DNA of 64,000 bases from the NCBI RefSeq assembly GCF_003116135.1, contig NZ_PDOA01000009.1, positions 62,001 through 126,000 of the forward strand. The letters run 5' to 3'. Position 1 is the stretch's first letter, and each line of letters starts with the position of its first letter. A program made the translations under genes and the position numbers. Positions 32,786 through 40,926 of this stretch are shown here, one piece after another. This DNA is from Teichococcus aestuarii (GTDB lineage Bacteria > Pseudomonadota > Alphaproteobacteria > Acetobacterales > Acetobacteraceae). A model generated the notes under the pieces. It saw only the letters and a list, made by a program, of their open reading frames with translations, had not been told where the DNA came from and did not search any database.

Positions 32786-34629
32786 GCCCGCTTCTCGCCC
32801 CACTGGGCCAGGGCGCCCGCGAGGCCGCGCGGGAAGAACAGCACCAGCGCCAGGATGACGAGGCCGAGCAGCAGCCGCCACAGCTCCGTCACGCGCGCCA
32901 GCTGCTCCTGCAGCCCGGCATAGGCAATGGCGCCGAGGATCGGCCCGCTCACCGTCTGCACGCCGCCCAGCAGCACCATCAGCAGCGCATCGACGCTGCG
33001 CGGGATGGCGAGGTAGGTGGGAAACACGCTGCCCTTGCCGAAGGCGAACAGGGCGCCGGCCAGCCCGGCGAAGGCGGCGGCATAGGCGAAGGCCAGCCAG
33101 CGGATGCGGAAGGCGTCGATGCCGATGGCCTCGGCGCGCAGCGCGGAATCCCGCTGCGCGCGCAGCGCCAGGCCGAAGGGCGCGTGGATGGCCCGCCGCA
33201 GCAGCCACACGCCGAGGCCACAGAGCGCGGCGCTGAGATAGAAGAAGGCGAGCTTCCCGCGCGCCCAGTCGCTCGGCCAGATGCCGAGCAGGCCGTTGTC
33301 GCCGCCCGTCACCTCCACCCACTGGAAGGCGACGCTCCAGGCGATCTGCGCGAAGGCGAGCGTCAGCATGGCGGCATAGACGCCGGAGAGGCGCACGCAG
33401 AACCAGCCGAAGAGCAGCCCCACCAGCCCGGCGGCGAAGGGCGCCAGCAGCAGCCCCATCTCCATCGGCGCGGCGAGGTGGCGCAGCAGCAGCCCCGCGG
33501 CATAGGCGCCGGCGCCGAAATAGGCGGCGTGGCCGAAGCTCGCCATGCCGCCCGGCCCCATGATGAGGTGCAGGCTGGCGGCGAACAGGATGAACACGGC
33601 GAAGTCGGCCAGCAGGATCAGCGGGTAGTCGCCGAGGAAGGGCGCGGCCAGCAGCAGCGCCGCCAGCGCGCCGAGCGTGGCCAGCCGCAGGCCGCGCGGC
33701 AGCGGGCGGGGCAGGGGCGGCGCCTGCTCGCTGGCGGGCGGCGCGCCGGGCGGGGCGCCCAGCAGCCCGTGCGGCCGCAGCACCAGCACCACCGCCATCA
33801 CCAGGAACACCAGCACCAGGGTGATGCGCGGGAAGACCAGGATGCCGAAGGCGTGCAGCTCGCCGATCAGCAGCGCCGCCAGGAAGGCACCGGGCAGGCT
33901 GCCAAGCCCGCCGATGACGACGACGACGAAGGCCTCGACGATGATGGCCATGTCCATGTGCAGCGTGACGGCCTCGCGCGGCAATTGCAGCGCGCCGCCG
34001 AGCCCGGCGAGGGCGGCGCCGAGGAAGAACACGGCGGTGAAGAGCAGGCGCTGGTCGACGCCGAGGGCGGAGACCATCTCGCGGTCCTGCGTCGCGGCGC
34101 GCAGCAGGATGCCGAAGCGGGTGCGGTGGAACAGCAGCCAGAGCAGCCCCAGCACCACCGGCCCCACCGCGATGAGGAACAGCTCGTAGCGCGGGAAGCG
34201 CAGGCCGAGGATCTCGACCGCGCCGCGTAGCAGCGGCGCGCGGGGGCCGAACTTGTCGTCCGCGCCCCAGAGCAGCAGCGCCACATCCTGCACGATCAGC
34301 ACCAGCGCGAAGGTGGCGAGAAGCTGGAACAGCTCCGGCGCGTGGTAGATGCGGCGCAGCACCGTCATCTCCAGGGCCGCGCCCAGCGCGCCCACGCAGA
34401 GCGCCGCCAGCAGCACGCCCCCCCAGAACCCCCAGAAGCCGCCGAGTTCCGCGAGCGGCCCGTGACTCACAAAGGTCCAGGCGAGATAGGCGCCCAGCAT
34501 GTAGAGGCTGCCATGGGCGAAGTTGACGATGCGGCTGACGCCGAAGATCACCGTCAGCCCCGAGGCCACCAGGAAGAGGGAGGAGGCGCTGGCCAGTCCG
34601 GCCAGCGCCTGGACGGCCAGGGCTTCCAA
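32782..34629 (-). CDS. Fused LivH-LivM branched-chain amino acid-type permease
   Basis: A 615-residue membrane protein joining two permease domains normally encoded separately. The N-terminal LivH-like half (about 1-290) contains TVIFGVSRIVNFAHGSLYMLGAY and VIGGLGSLPGAFLAALLIGE. After a proline-rich linker (LLGAPPGAPPASEQAPPLPRP) the LivM-like half carries LHLIMGPGGMASFGHAAYFGAGAY and LGGVQTVSGPILGA. The start is placed at TTG 34629, with CAGGAG upstream and 7 bp after the binding-protein stop; no ATG or GTG fits. Such fusions occur in other Proteobacteria. Confidence 0.88.
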   Translation of the reverse strand: MEALAVQALAGLASASSLFLVASGLTVIFGVSRIVNFAHGSLYMLGAYLAWTFVSHGPLAELGGFWGFWGGVLLAALCVGALGAALEMTVLRRIYHAPELFQLLATFALVLIVQDVALLLWGADDKFGPRAPLLRGAVEILGLRFPRYELFLIAVGPVVLGLLWLLFHRTRFGILLRAATQDREMVSALGVDQRLLFTAVFFLGAALAGLGGALQLPREAVTLHMDMAIIVEAFVVVVIGGLGSLPGAFLAALLIGELHAFGILVFPRITLVLVFLVMAVVLVLRPHGLLGAPPGAPPASEQAPPLPRPLPRGLRLATLGALAALLLAAPFLGDYPLILLADFAVFILFAASLHLIMGPGGMASFGHAAYFGAGAYAAGLLLRHLAAPMEMGLLLAPFAAGLVGLLFGWFCVRLSGVYAAMLTLAFAQIAWSVAFQWVEVTGGDNGLLGIWPSDWARGKLAFFYLSAALCGLGVWLLRRAIHAPFGLALRAQRDSALRAEAIGIDAFRIRWLAFAYAAAFAGLAGALFAFGKGSVFPTYLAIPRSVDALLMVLLGGVQTVSGPILGAIAYAGLQEQLARVTELWRLLLGLVILALVLFFPRGLAGALAQWGEKRA

Positions 34630-34636
34630 GGCGGTG

Positions 34637-35875
34637 CTACTCCTGCGGCCGCCAGGCGCGCACCTGCTCGTCGCCGGGCAGGTAGTTGGCGCCGTCGGCA
34701 TAGCGCCAGTCCACCATCCTGCCGCGCCGGCCTTCGAGCTTGGTGCGGCCGACGAAGGCGCCGAGCGTCGCCTGGTGGTCGAGCGCGCGGAACTCCACCT
34801 CGCCCGTGCCGTAGCCGGTCTGGTAGCGGATGCCCTTGAAGGCCTCGACCATCGCCTCCGTCTCGGTGCTGTTCGCCTTGCGCAGCATGGCGGCGATGGC
34901 CTGCACCGTGTCGTAGCCGACGATCGATCCGCAGCGCGGCAGCTCGTTGTACTTGGCGCGGTAGGCGTCGCGCAGGGCGGTGTGGGTGGGGTTGTCCAGG
35001 TCGTCGCGCGGGTAGCCGGTGACGATCCAGCCATCCGGGCATTCCTCGCCCAGCGGCTCCAGGTATTCCGGCTCGCCGCTCAGCATGGAGGCGACGGCGC
35101 GGCACTCGAACAGGCCGCGCGTGTTGCCCTGGCGGACGAAGTTCAGCAGGTCGGTGGCGAAGGTGACGTTGAAGATGCCCTCGGGCTTCATCCGCTCCAG
35201 CGCCTGCACCGTGGCGCCGGCATCGATGCGGCCGAGCGCCGGGAACTGCTCGCCGACGAACTCCACATCCGGCCGCTTCGCCTTCAGCAGCTCGCGGAAC
35301 CACTTCACCGCCGATTGCCCGTATTCGTAGTTGGGCGCCACGGTGGCCCAGCGCTTGGCGGGGAGCCTGGCGGCTTCCTCCACCAGCATGGCGGCCTGCA
35401 TGTAGGTGCTGGGCCGCAGGCGGAAGGTGTAGCGGTTGCCGCGCGACCAGACGAGCGCGTCCGTCAGCGGCTCGCTCGCCGCGTAGAGGCGCTTGTTCTG
35501 CCGGGCGAAGTCGGCCAGGGCGAGGCCGACATTGGAGAGGTAGCCGCCGGCCAGCAGCGCCACGCGCTCGGCGTTCAGCAGCTCGCCGGCCAGGCGCACC
35601 GCGTCCTCGGGGCGGCCGGCATCGTCGCGGAACACGGTTTCCAGCGGGCGGCCGCCGATGCCGCCGGCGGCGTTGACCTGCTCCTGCGCCAGCAGCCAGC
35701 CATTGCGGTAGGGCCCGAGGAAGGCCGGCTGCGCCGTGTAGGAATTGATCTCGCCGATGCGGATGGGGCTGCCCTGGGCGCGCAGCACGGCCGGGCGCGC
35801 TAGCGCTCCGGCGGCGATCCCGGCCAGCAGCATGCGGCGGCGCAGCCCGCGCGCGTCGGTCTGGAGGAGGGTCAT
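34637..35875 (-). CDS. ABC transporter substrate-binding protein (Liv/amide type)
   Basis: A 412-residue periplasmic type I binding protein, first gene of the liv operon. The N-terminus has a Tat-like signal (RGLRRRMLLAGIAAGALARPA) cleaved probably near VLRAQG. The mature domain starts IRIGEINSYTAQPAFLGPYRNG and contains VNAAGGIGGRPLETVFRDDAG, standard for branched-chain amino acid, urea and amide binding proteins. The ligand cannot be fixed; several relatives bind amides or urea. Confidence 0.88.
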   Translation of the reverse strand: MTLLQTDARGLRRRMLLAGIAAGALARPAVLRAQGSPIRIGEINSYTAQPAFLGPYRNGWLLAQEQVNAAGGIGGRPLETVFRDDAGRPEDAVRLAGELLNAERVALLAGGYLSNVGLALADFARQNKRLYAASEPLTDALVWSRGNRYTFRLRPSTYMQAAMLVEEAARLPAKRWATVAPNYEYGQSAVKWFRELLKAKRPDVEFVGEQFPALGRIDAGATVQALERMKPEGIFNVTFATDLLNFVRQGNTRGLFECRAVASMLSGEPEYLEPLGEECPDGWIVTGYPRDDLDNPTHTALRDAYRAKYNELPRCGSIVGYDTVQAIAAMLRKANSTETEAMVEAFKGIRYQTGYGTGEVEFRALDHQATLGAFVGRTKLEGRRGRMVDWRYADGANYLPGDEQVRAWRPQE

Positions 35876-36019
35876 GGTGGCGGTCCTTCTGCCTGTCCTG
35901 GCATCGGCGGAGCCGAGTGGCGGCGAATGTCCTTCCTGTCATCCCGCAGGGCAAGATGCCTCGCCCGAGAACTTGCAGAAAGAAGATGGGGGCTCGGGGG
36001 AATTCCTTCCCCCGGCCTT

Positions 36020-36301
36020 CTATTCCCCACCCAGACGCGACCCGCCCTCAAGCTGCCGCAGCCGGCGGCGCAGCGCATAGACCTGATCGACCAGCGACAG
36101 CACCACGGGCAGCGCCGTCTCATCCACCTCCAGCACGTCGCGCAGGTCGAGGATCAGCCGCACGCGCTCCACGTCGATCTCCTCGAAGCGCAGTTCGCCT
36201 CCCGTGACCTCCGGGCGAACGAAGCCCTGGGCGATCCAGCGGTGCAGGTCGCCGGGGTCCAGGGTGGTGAACCGGGCGAGCAGGATGTCGAGCGTGATCA
36301 T
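36020..36301 (-). CDS. cbpM: Chaperone modulator CbpM
   Basis: A 93-residue MerR-like protein of the CbpM family, which binds the J-domain of CbpA and inhibits its cochaperone activity. The helix-turn-helix-like N-terminus (LHRWIAQGFVRPE) is followed by RFEEIDVERVRLILDLRDVLEVDETALPVVLSLVDQ-type family sequence and a final coiled segment (YALRRRLRQLE). The ATG overlaps the cbpA stop by 4 bp (ATGA), the usual cbpA-cbpM order. Confidence 0.88.
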   Translation of the reverse strand: MITLDILLARFTTLDPGDLHRWIAQGFVRPEVTGGELRFEEIDVERVRLILDLRDVLEVDETALPVVLSLVDQVYALRRRLRQLEGGSRLGGE

Positions 36302-37218
36302 GGCGCTGCCTTCGCTCCCGGTTCCGGCGCGTTTTCCGGCTTCTCCACGGGCGCGGGCCGCCAGTCCCGCAGGAAGGCTTCCAGCGCCGCATCCGGAGGC
36401 CCGATGACGACCCGGATGGACAGGATCAGATCGCCGGCCGGGTTGCCGGCATGGGCCGCCACGCCCTTCCCGCGCAGGCGGATGAGATGGCCCGTGTCGG
36501 TGTGCGGCGGCAGCGTGACGCGCACCGTGCCGGACGGGGTTGAGACCAGAACGGCGCCGCCCAGCACCGCGTCCCTGAGGCTCACGGACAGGTCCTTGTG
36601 CAGATCCATCCCCTCGCGGCGCAGCTCGGGGTGGGTGCCGACCTCGAGCTCGATCAGGGCATCGCCGTCAGGGCCGCCATTGCGGCCGGGCTCGCCCTTT
36701 CCCCGGAGGCGGAGGACGCTGCCACTGACCACGCCGGGCGGGATCTTGAGGTCCAGGACCCGGCCATCGGGCAGCGTCAGGCGCTCGGTGGCGCCTTGCA
36801 CGGCGCTGAGGAACGGCACGGCCAGTTTGTAGGTCGCGTCGTCGCCGCGCCGGGGGGCGGCCTCCGCCGCCCGCCGGGCTGCGAAGATCTCCGCGAACAA
36901 GTCCTCGAAGGTGTCCTCGTGGGCGGCGTCGCCGTAACGCGCGCCCTGCGCGGCCTCGGCATGGCGGCGGTAGCTGCTCGGGGGGCGCTGCTCCTGGCCC
37001 GCGGCATCGATCTCGCCCCGGTCGAAGCGCGCACGCTGCTCCGGGTCGGACAGCAGGTCGTGCGCGGCGGAGGCTTCCTTGAAGCGTGCTTCCGCCATGG
37101 GCTTGCCGGGGTTGAGGTCCGGGTGGTGCTGCCGGGCCAGCTTGCGATACGCCTGCTTGATGGCGTCAGGCGTCGCGTCTCGGGGAACGCCCAGAACCTT
37201 GTAGGGATCTTCAGCCAT
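36298..37218 (-). CDS. cbpA: DnaJ-class co-chaperone CbpA
   Basis: A 306-residue J-domain protein. The J domain (5-70) has the HPD motif at 32-34 (RQHHPDLNPG). There is no zinc finger, so it is a type II (CbpA-like) protein. The C-terminal peptide-binding domains read LPDGRVLDLKIPPGVVSGSVLRLRGKG and LIRLRGKGVAAHAG. It would stimulate DnaK and is controlled by the adjacent CbpM. The start was set at MAEDPYKVLGV, where similarity begins, rather than 10 residues upstream. Confidence 0.92.
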   Translation of the reverse strand: MAEDPYKVLGVPRDATPDAIKQAYRKLARQHHPDLNPGKPMAEARFKEASAAHDLLSDPEQRARFDRGEIDAAGQEQRPPSSYRRHAEAAQGARYGDAAHEDTFEDLFAEIFAARRAAEAAPRRGDDATYKLAVPFLSAVQGATERLTLPDGRVLDLKIPPGVVSGSVLRLRGKGEPGRNGGPDGDALIELEVGTHPELRREGMDLHKDLSVSLRDAVLGGAVLVSTPSGTVRVTLPPHTDTGHLIRLRGKGVAAHAGNPAGDLILSIRVVIGPPDAALEAFLRDWRPAPVEKPENAPEPGAKAAP

Positions 37219-37368
37219 GCCTGTATCCCAGTCCCCCGGGTGGAACATCCGCCGACCGGGCCCCCAGAGCCGCGGGGGTCCGAAGCGGTGCGGGTGCGCC
37301 GCCTGTTGTACGAGATTTCGGGCAGGACGAACACCGCGCGTTCGGCGTCGCCCCGCGGGGCGGCTTTC

Positions 37369-38547
37369 CTAGCGTCGCAGCGCCGCGTTCAGCCGCCCCG
37401 GGACCTCGGCCAGCGCGCTTTCCTCCGCATTGGCGAAGGCAAGGCGCAGGTGCCGCTGCTGCCCCGGCCCGAAGAACGGCCCCGGCAGGGTCAGCAGCCC
37501 GTGCCGCGCCGCCAGCGCCTCGGCGGCGGCCATGGCGTCCGGCTGCCCCGCGGGCAGGCGTAGATAGGCGAAGTAGGTGCCCAGCGCATCGACCGCCCAG
37601 CCCGGCGCCCGCGCCATGGCGGCGCGGAAGGCATCGGCGCGGCCGGCCATGATGGCGCGGTTGCCGGCGCGCCACCCGGCCAGTGCCGGAATGGCCCAGG
37701 CCAGCGCCGCCTGGGGTGCGCGGGCGGGGCAGATCTGCATGGTGTCCACCACCTTCAGCAGCTCCGCCCGGAAGGCGCCGCCGCCGACGATGGCCCCGAC
37801 GCGGTGCCCCGGAATGCAGTAGGACTTGGCGAAGGAATAGAGATGCACCAGCCCTTCCGTCCAGTCCGGGTCCTGGAACAGGGTGTGCGGCGGCGCGCCG
37901 GTCTCGGGGAGGAAGTCGCGATAGGTCTCGTCCAGCACCAGCCAGACGCCGCGGGCGCGGCAGATCCCGGCAATGCGGGCGATGGTCGCGGCGGGGATGA
38001 TGGCGCCGGTCGGGTTGTTCGGCGTCACCAGCACCACGGCGCGGGTCTCGGGCGTCAGCGCCGCCGCCAGCCGCTCGGGGTCGGGGAGGAAGCCGTCCTC
38101 GGCGCGGGTCTCGAAGGGCAGGGCGGTGATGCCCAGCAGCTCCAGCGCCATGCGGTGGTTGAAGTACCAGGGCGTCGGCAGCAGCACGGCGTCGCCGCTG
38201 CCGGCCAGCGCCGTCATGGCCATGGTGAAGGCGAGGTTGCAGCCGGCGGTGATGGTGACCTCGCCGGCGCTGATGGGCGCGGCATAGGTGGCGGCGAGGT
38301 CGGCGGCCAGCGCCTCGCGCAGCGGCGCGTCGCCGTCGATCGGGCCGTAGCCGGCACAGGCGCGGCTGCCGGCCGCCTCGGCCAGCCGCTCCAGCAGCGC
38401 CGGGTGCGGCGGGTAGCCCGGCACGGCCTGGGTGAGGTCGAGCATCGGGCCGGCGCCGCCGTCGTAGCGGGCGGCCCAGGCGCGGGCGGTGGGGATGGGC
38501 GGCGCGGCCGTGGCGTGGACACGGGCGGAAAGGCGGGGGCTCGGCAT
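37369..38547 (-). CDS. Class I/II PLP-dependent aminotransferase
   Basis: A 392-residue fold-type I aminotransferase. Key positions are the N-terminal LDLTQAVPGYPPHP, the PLP-stacking region AGCNLAFTMAM, VLVTPNNPTGAI, LVLDETYRDF and the PLP lysine in YSFAKSYCIPGHRVGA; the C-terminal arginine is in RHLRLAFANAEE. The substrate is not evident; aromatic or aspartate-type transamination is typical. ATG 38547 is preferred over GTG 38559 four codons earlier; neither has a strong ribosome site. Confidence 0.87.
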   Translation of the reverse strand: MPSPRLSARVHATAAPPIPTARAWAARYDGGAGPMLDLTQAVPGYPPHPALLERLAEAAGSRACAGYGPIDGDAPLREALAADLAATYAAPISAGEVTITAGCNLAFTMAMTALAGSGDAVLLPTPWYFNHRMALELLGITALPFETRAEDGFLPDPERLAAALTPETRAVVLVTPNNPTGAIIPAATIARIAGICRARGVWLVLDETYRDFLPETGAPPHTLFQDPDWTEGLVHLYSFAKSYCIPGHRVGAIVGGGAFRAELLKVVDTMQICPARAPQAALAWAIPALAGWRAGNRAIMAGRADAFRAAMARAPGWAVDALGTYFAYLRLPAGQPDAMAAAEALAARHGLLTLPGPFFGPGQQRHLRLAFANAEESALAEVPGRLNAALRR

Positions 38548-38603
38548 GATGCGCCGCACAGTGTCACGCGATGGTCACGCCGACCAGCCATGCCAAGCGC
38601 GGC

Positions 38604-39248
38604 TCAGGCTTCCTCGCCCGCCGGGCGGCCGGTGACGTGCCGCCAGTGGTGCCAGAGCAGCCGCGCCGCCAGCGAGCGCCACGGCGACCATGCCGCCGAG
38701 AGGGCCAGCAGCGCCTTCGGCCCCGGCCGCGCCGGCAGGCCTTTCAGGTGCTGGGCGGCGGCGGCCAGGGCCACATCGGCATAGGGGAAGATGTCCGCCC
38801 GGTCCTCGGCGAAGATCAGGTGCACCTGCGCCGTCCAGGGGCCGAGGCCGCGCTGCGCCGAGAGATGCGCGATGGCCACCGCGTCGGCCATGCCGGAGAG
38901 CGCCTCCAGTTGCAGCGTGCCGGCCAGGCAGGCCTCGGCCAGCCCGCGCAGATGCGCCACCTTGGGGCGGGAGAGGCCGGCGGCGCGGAACTGTTCGTCC
39001 GTCAGTTGCAGCAGCCCCGCCGGCTCCAGCGCGCCGGGCAGGGCGGAGAAGCGGCGCCAGATGGCTCCCGCCGCCTGGTTGCTGATCTGCTGGCCTAGGA
39101 TGGTGCGCGCGAGGCCGCCGAAGCCGCGCGGCCGGCTGCGCCACGGCAGCAGCCCGGCCGCCGGCTCGATGCGGGCGAAATCCGCGTCCAGCCGGCAGAG
39201 GGCGGCGATGCCTTCCCGCGCCCAGTCGGGTGGCCGTTGGGGGTTCAG
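38604..39248 (-). CDS. DNA-3-methyladenine glycosylase II-like (HhH-GPD)
   Basis: About 214 residues of the AlkA-type HhH-GPD superfamily, excising alkylated purines from DNA. Core elements are GFGGLARTILGQQISNQAAGAIWRRF, the helix-hairpin-helix SAQRGLGPWTAQVHLIFA and the catalytic aspartate in DIFPYADVAL. No ATG, GTG or TTG starts this frame in the right place. The CTG at 39248, overlapping the upstream gene's TGA (CTGA), is the best candidate; a longer frame into the upstream gene is the alternative. A base-excision repair role is firm; the start is not. Confidence 0.78.
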   Translation of the reverse strand: MNPQRPPDWAREGIAALCRLDADFARIEPAAGLLPWRSRPRGFGGLARTILGQQISNQAAGAIWRRFSALPGALEPAGLLQLTDEQFRAAGLSRPKVAHLRGLAEACLAGTLQLEALSGMADAVAIAHLSAQRGLGPWTAQVHLIFAEDRADIFPYADVALAAAAQHLKGLPARPGPKALLALSAAWSPWRSLAARLLWHHWRHVTGRPAGEEA

Positions 39249-39871
39249 TCCGGGCAGGGCGGTTCGCCCAGGGGCGAGGCGGGCGGCGCCGCTTCCGGCT
39301 GGACGATGGCGGCGGCGAGCGCCGCGAAGCGGGCGGGCTGCATCCCCGGCTCGGCCGCCAGCCACAGCACGCCGGCCTCGTGCGGCAGCAGGGCGGTGCG
39401 CCAGCCCGGCGGGATGCGCGTCGGCACCGCCTCCCGCCCGCCCAGCCACAGCCCGAGGCGGCAGCCCCCCGTGCCGCGATAGCCGCCATAAAGGCCGCCC
39501 CCGGCCTCGCTGGCGCTGTCCAGCCGCAGCCCGAGGGCGGAGAGATCCGGCAGGCCGGCCGGCGCCTGCGGGCCGGCCACGCCGAAGCCCGCCAGGAAGC
39601 GCCGGTGCGCCACCACCGCCGGGGCATCCCGCTCGCGCGGGGCGCTCACCGCCAAAGCGGTGCCGGCGGCCAGCAGCGCCAGCGCCACGATTCCCACACG
39701 CAGCCAGTCGCGCGGGCGGGCGCGGCGGTCCTCCCGACGCGGCGGGGGGATGCTGGGGGCGAGGCTGATGTCGTCCGGCACCACCAGAGGAGGCGCGTGG
39801 AGAGGCGCGGGGGGCGCCGCCGCCGTCCGGGGCGGGCTGCTTTCCTTGCGGCGCAAGGGCAGGATGGCCAT
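39245..39871 (-). CDS. Hypothetical membrane-anchored protein
   Basis: A 208-residue protein of unknown family. A proline/alanine-rich cytoplasmic N-terminus (1-57) precedes one membrane span (RVGIVALALLAAGTALAV, about 58-76). The extracytoplasmic domain of about 130 residues has the feature GLYGGYRGTGGCRLGLWLGG. The layout (cytoplasmic tail, one span, outer domain) resembles anti-sigma-factor-like proteins, but no sigma factor is adjacent. It overlaps the downstream glycosylase frame, and is divergent from the response regulator at 40088. Confidence 0.6.
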   Translation of the reverse strand: MAILPLRRKESSPPRTAAAPPAPLHAPPLVVPDDISLAPSIPPPRREDRRARPRDWLRVGIVALALLAAGTALAVSAPRERDAPAVVAHRRFLAGFGVAGPQAPAGLPDLSALGLRLDSASEAGGGLYGGYRGTGGCRLGLWLGGREAVPTRIPPGWRTALLPHEAGVLWLAAEPGMQPARFAALAAAIVQPEAAPPASPLGEPPCPD

Positions 39872-40087
39872 GGGTTCCTCGCGGGCGCGCGGCGCGGCAC
39901 CCCTGTCTCTTCGGGCGCAGGTCTATTCCGGCGCAGGATGCCATGCCGCCTGGCCGGGCGGAAGGCCGGCCAGGCTTCGCGCCGCACGAGGCATGTTTTT
40001 CGCTGCCGAATGATACGAAGCGCAACAGGGCGCGCGGTGGCAAAAGCCTGTAACATGCCTTCCAGGCAACGTCGCCATATCGCCTCT

Positions 40088-40891
40088 ATGGTCGAGCTCA
40101 TGGAACCGCCCCCGCATATCCTGGTCGTGGACGATGATCGCGAGATCCGCGACCTGCTGTCGAAATTCCTCGAGCGGCAGGGCTGCCGCGTCACGGCCGC
40201 GCGCGATGCGCGGGAAGCTCGGCGGCTCTGGCCGCTCGGCCGCTACCACCTCGTGGTGCTGGACCTGATGCTGCCGGGCGAATCGGGGCTCGACTTCGCC
40301 CGCTGGCTGCGCAGCCAGTCCGACGTGCCGATCGTCATGCTGACGGCAATGAGCGAGGAGACGGACCGCATCGTCGGGCTGGAGCTCGGCGCCGATGACT
40401 ACGTGGCCAAGCCCTTCAACCCGCGCGAGCTGCTGGCGCGCATCCGCGCCGTGCTGCGCCGCGCCAGCGGCGAGAGCGGCGCGAGCCAGGAGCCGCCCGC
40501 CCGCTCCATCCGCTTCGCCGGCTGGACGCTGGAGCCGGCGCGGCGCCGCCTGCTGAACCAGGATGGCGTCGAGGTCTCGCTGACGGGGGGCGAGTACGAG
40601 CTGCTGATGGTGCTGGTCGAGCGCCCCAACCGGGTGCTGACGCGCGACATGCTGATGGACCTGCTGCGCGGCCGCCAGGCCGGGCCGTTCGACCGCGCCA
40701 TCGACGTCGCCGTCTCCCGCCTGCGCCGCAAGCTGGAGGATGACGGGCGCAACCCCAGCCTGATCAAGACCGTGCGCGGCGGCGGCTATGTGCTGGCCGC
40801 GACGGTGGAGAAGCTGGCCGAGCGCGGTGGCGCGGAGCGGCCCGGCGGCGAGCCGCCCGCCGGCCCCCGCCCGGCCGGGGCGGCCGGCTGA
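40088..40891 (+). CDS. OmpR-family response regulator
   Basis: A 267-residue DNA-binding response regulator. The receiver has the acidic pair in ILVVDDDRE, phospho-acceptor Asp59 in VVLDLMLPGES, and Lys108 in DDYVAKPFNP. The winged-helix output domain includes LTGGEYELLMVLVERPNRVLTRD and SRLRRKLEDDGRNPSLIKTVRGGGYVL. A short proline/glycine-rich tail follows. ATG 40088 was chosen; 40100 is also possible. The cognate kinase follows after 35 bp. Confidence 0.92.
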   Translation: MVELMEPPPHILVVDDDREIRDLLSKFLERQGCRVTAARDAREARRLWPLGRYHLVVLDLMLPGESGLDFARWLRSQSDVPIVMLTAMSEETDRIVGLELGADDYVAKPFNPRELLARIRAVLRRASGESGASQEPPARSIRFAGWTLEPARRRLLNQDGVEVSLTGGEYELLMVLVERPNRVLTRDMLMDLLRGRQAGPFDRAIDVAVSRLRRKLEDDGRNPSLIKTVRGGGYVLAATVEKLAERGGAERPGGEPPAGPRPAGAAG

Positions 40892-40926
40892 GCGATGCGC
40901 CAGGACAACGGCCCCGGCCGGCGCCC

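Noticed and set aside
37349-37362. 14-bp palindrome CGCCCCGCGGGGCG after the class I aminotransferase
   Set aside because: It has no real loop and consists only of G and C, so it is expected by chance at this base composition.
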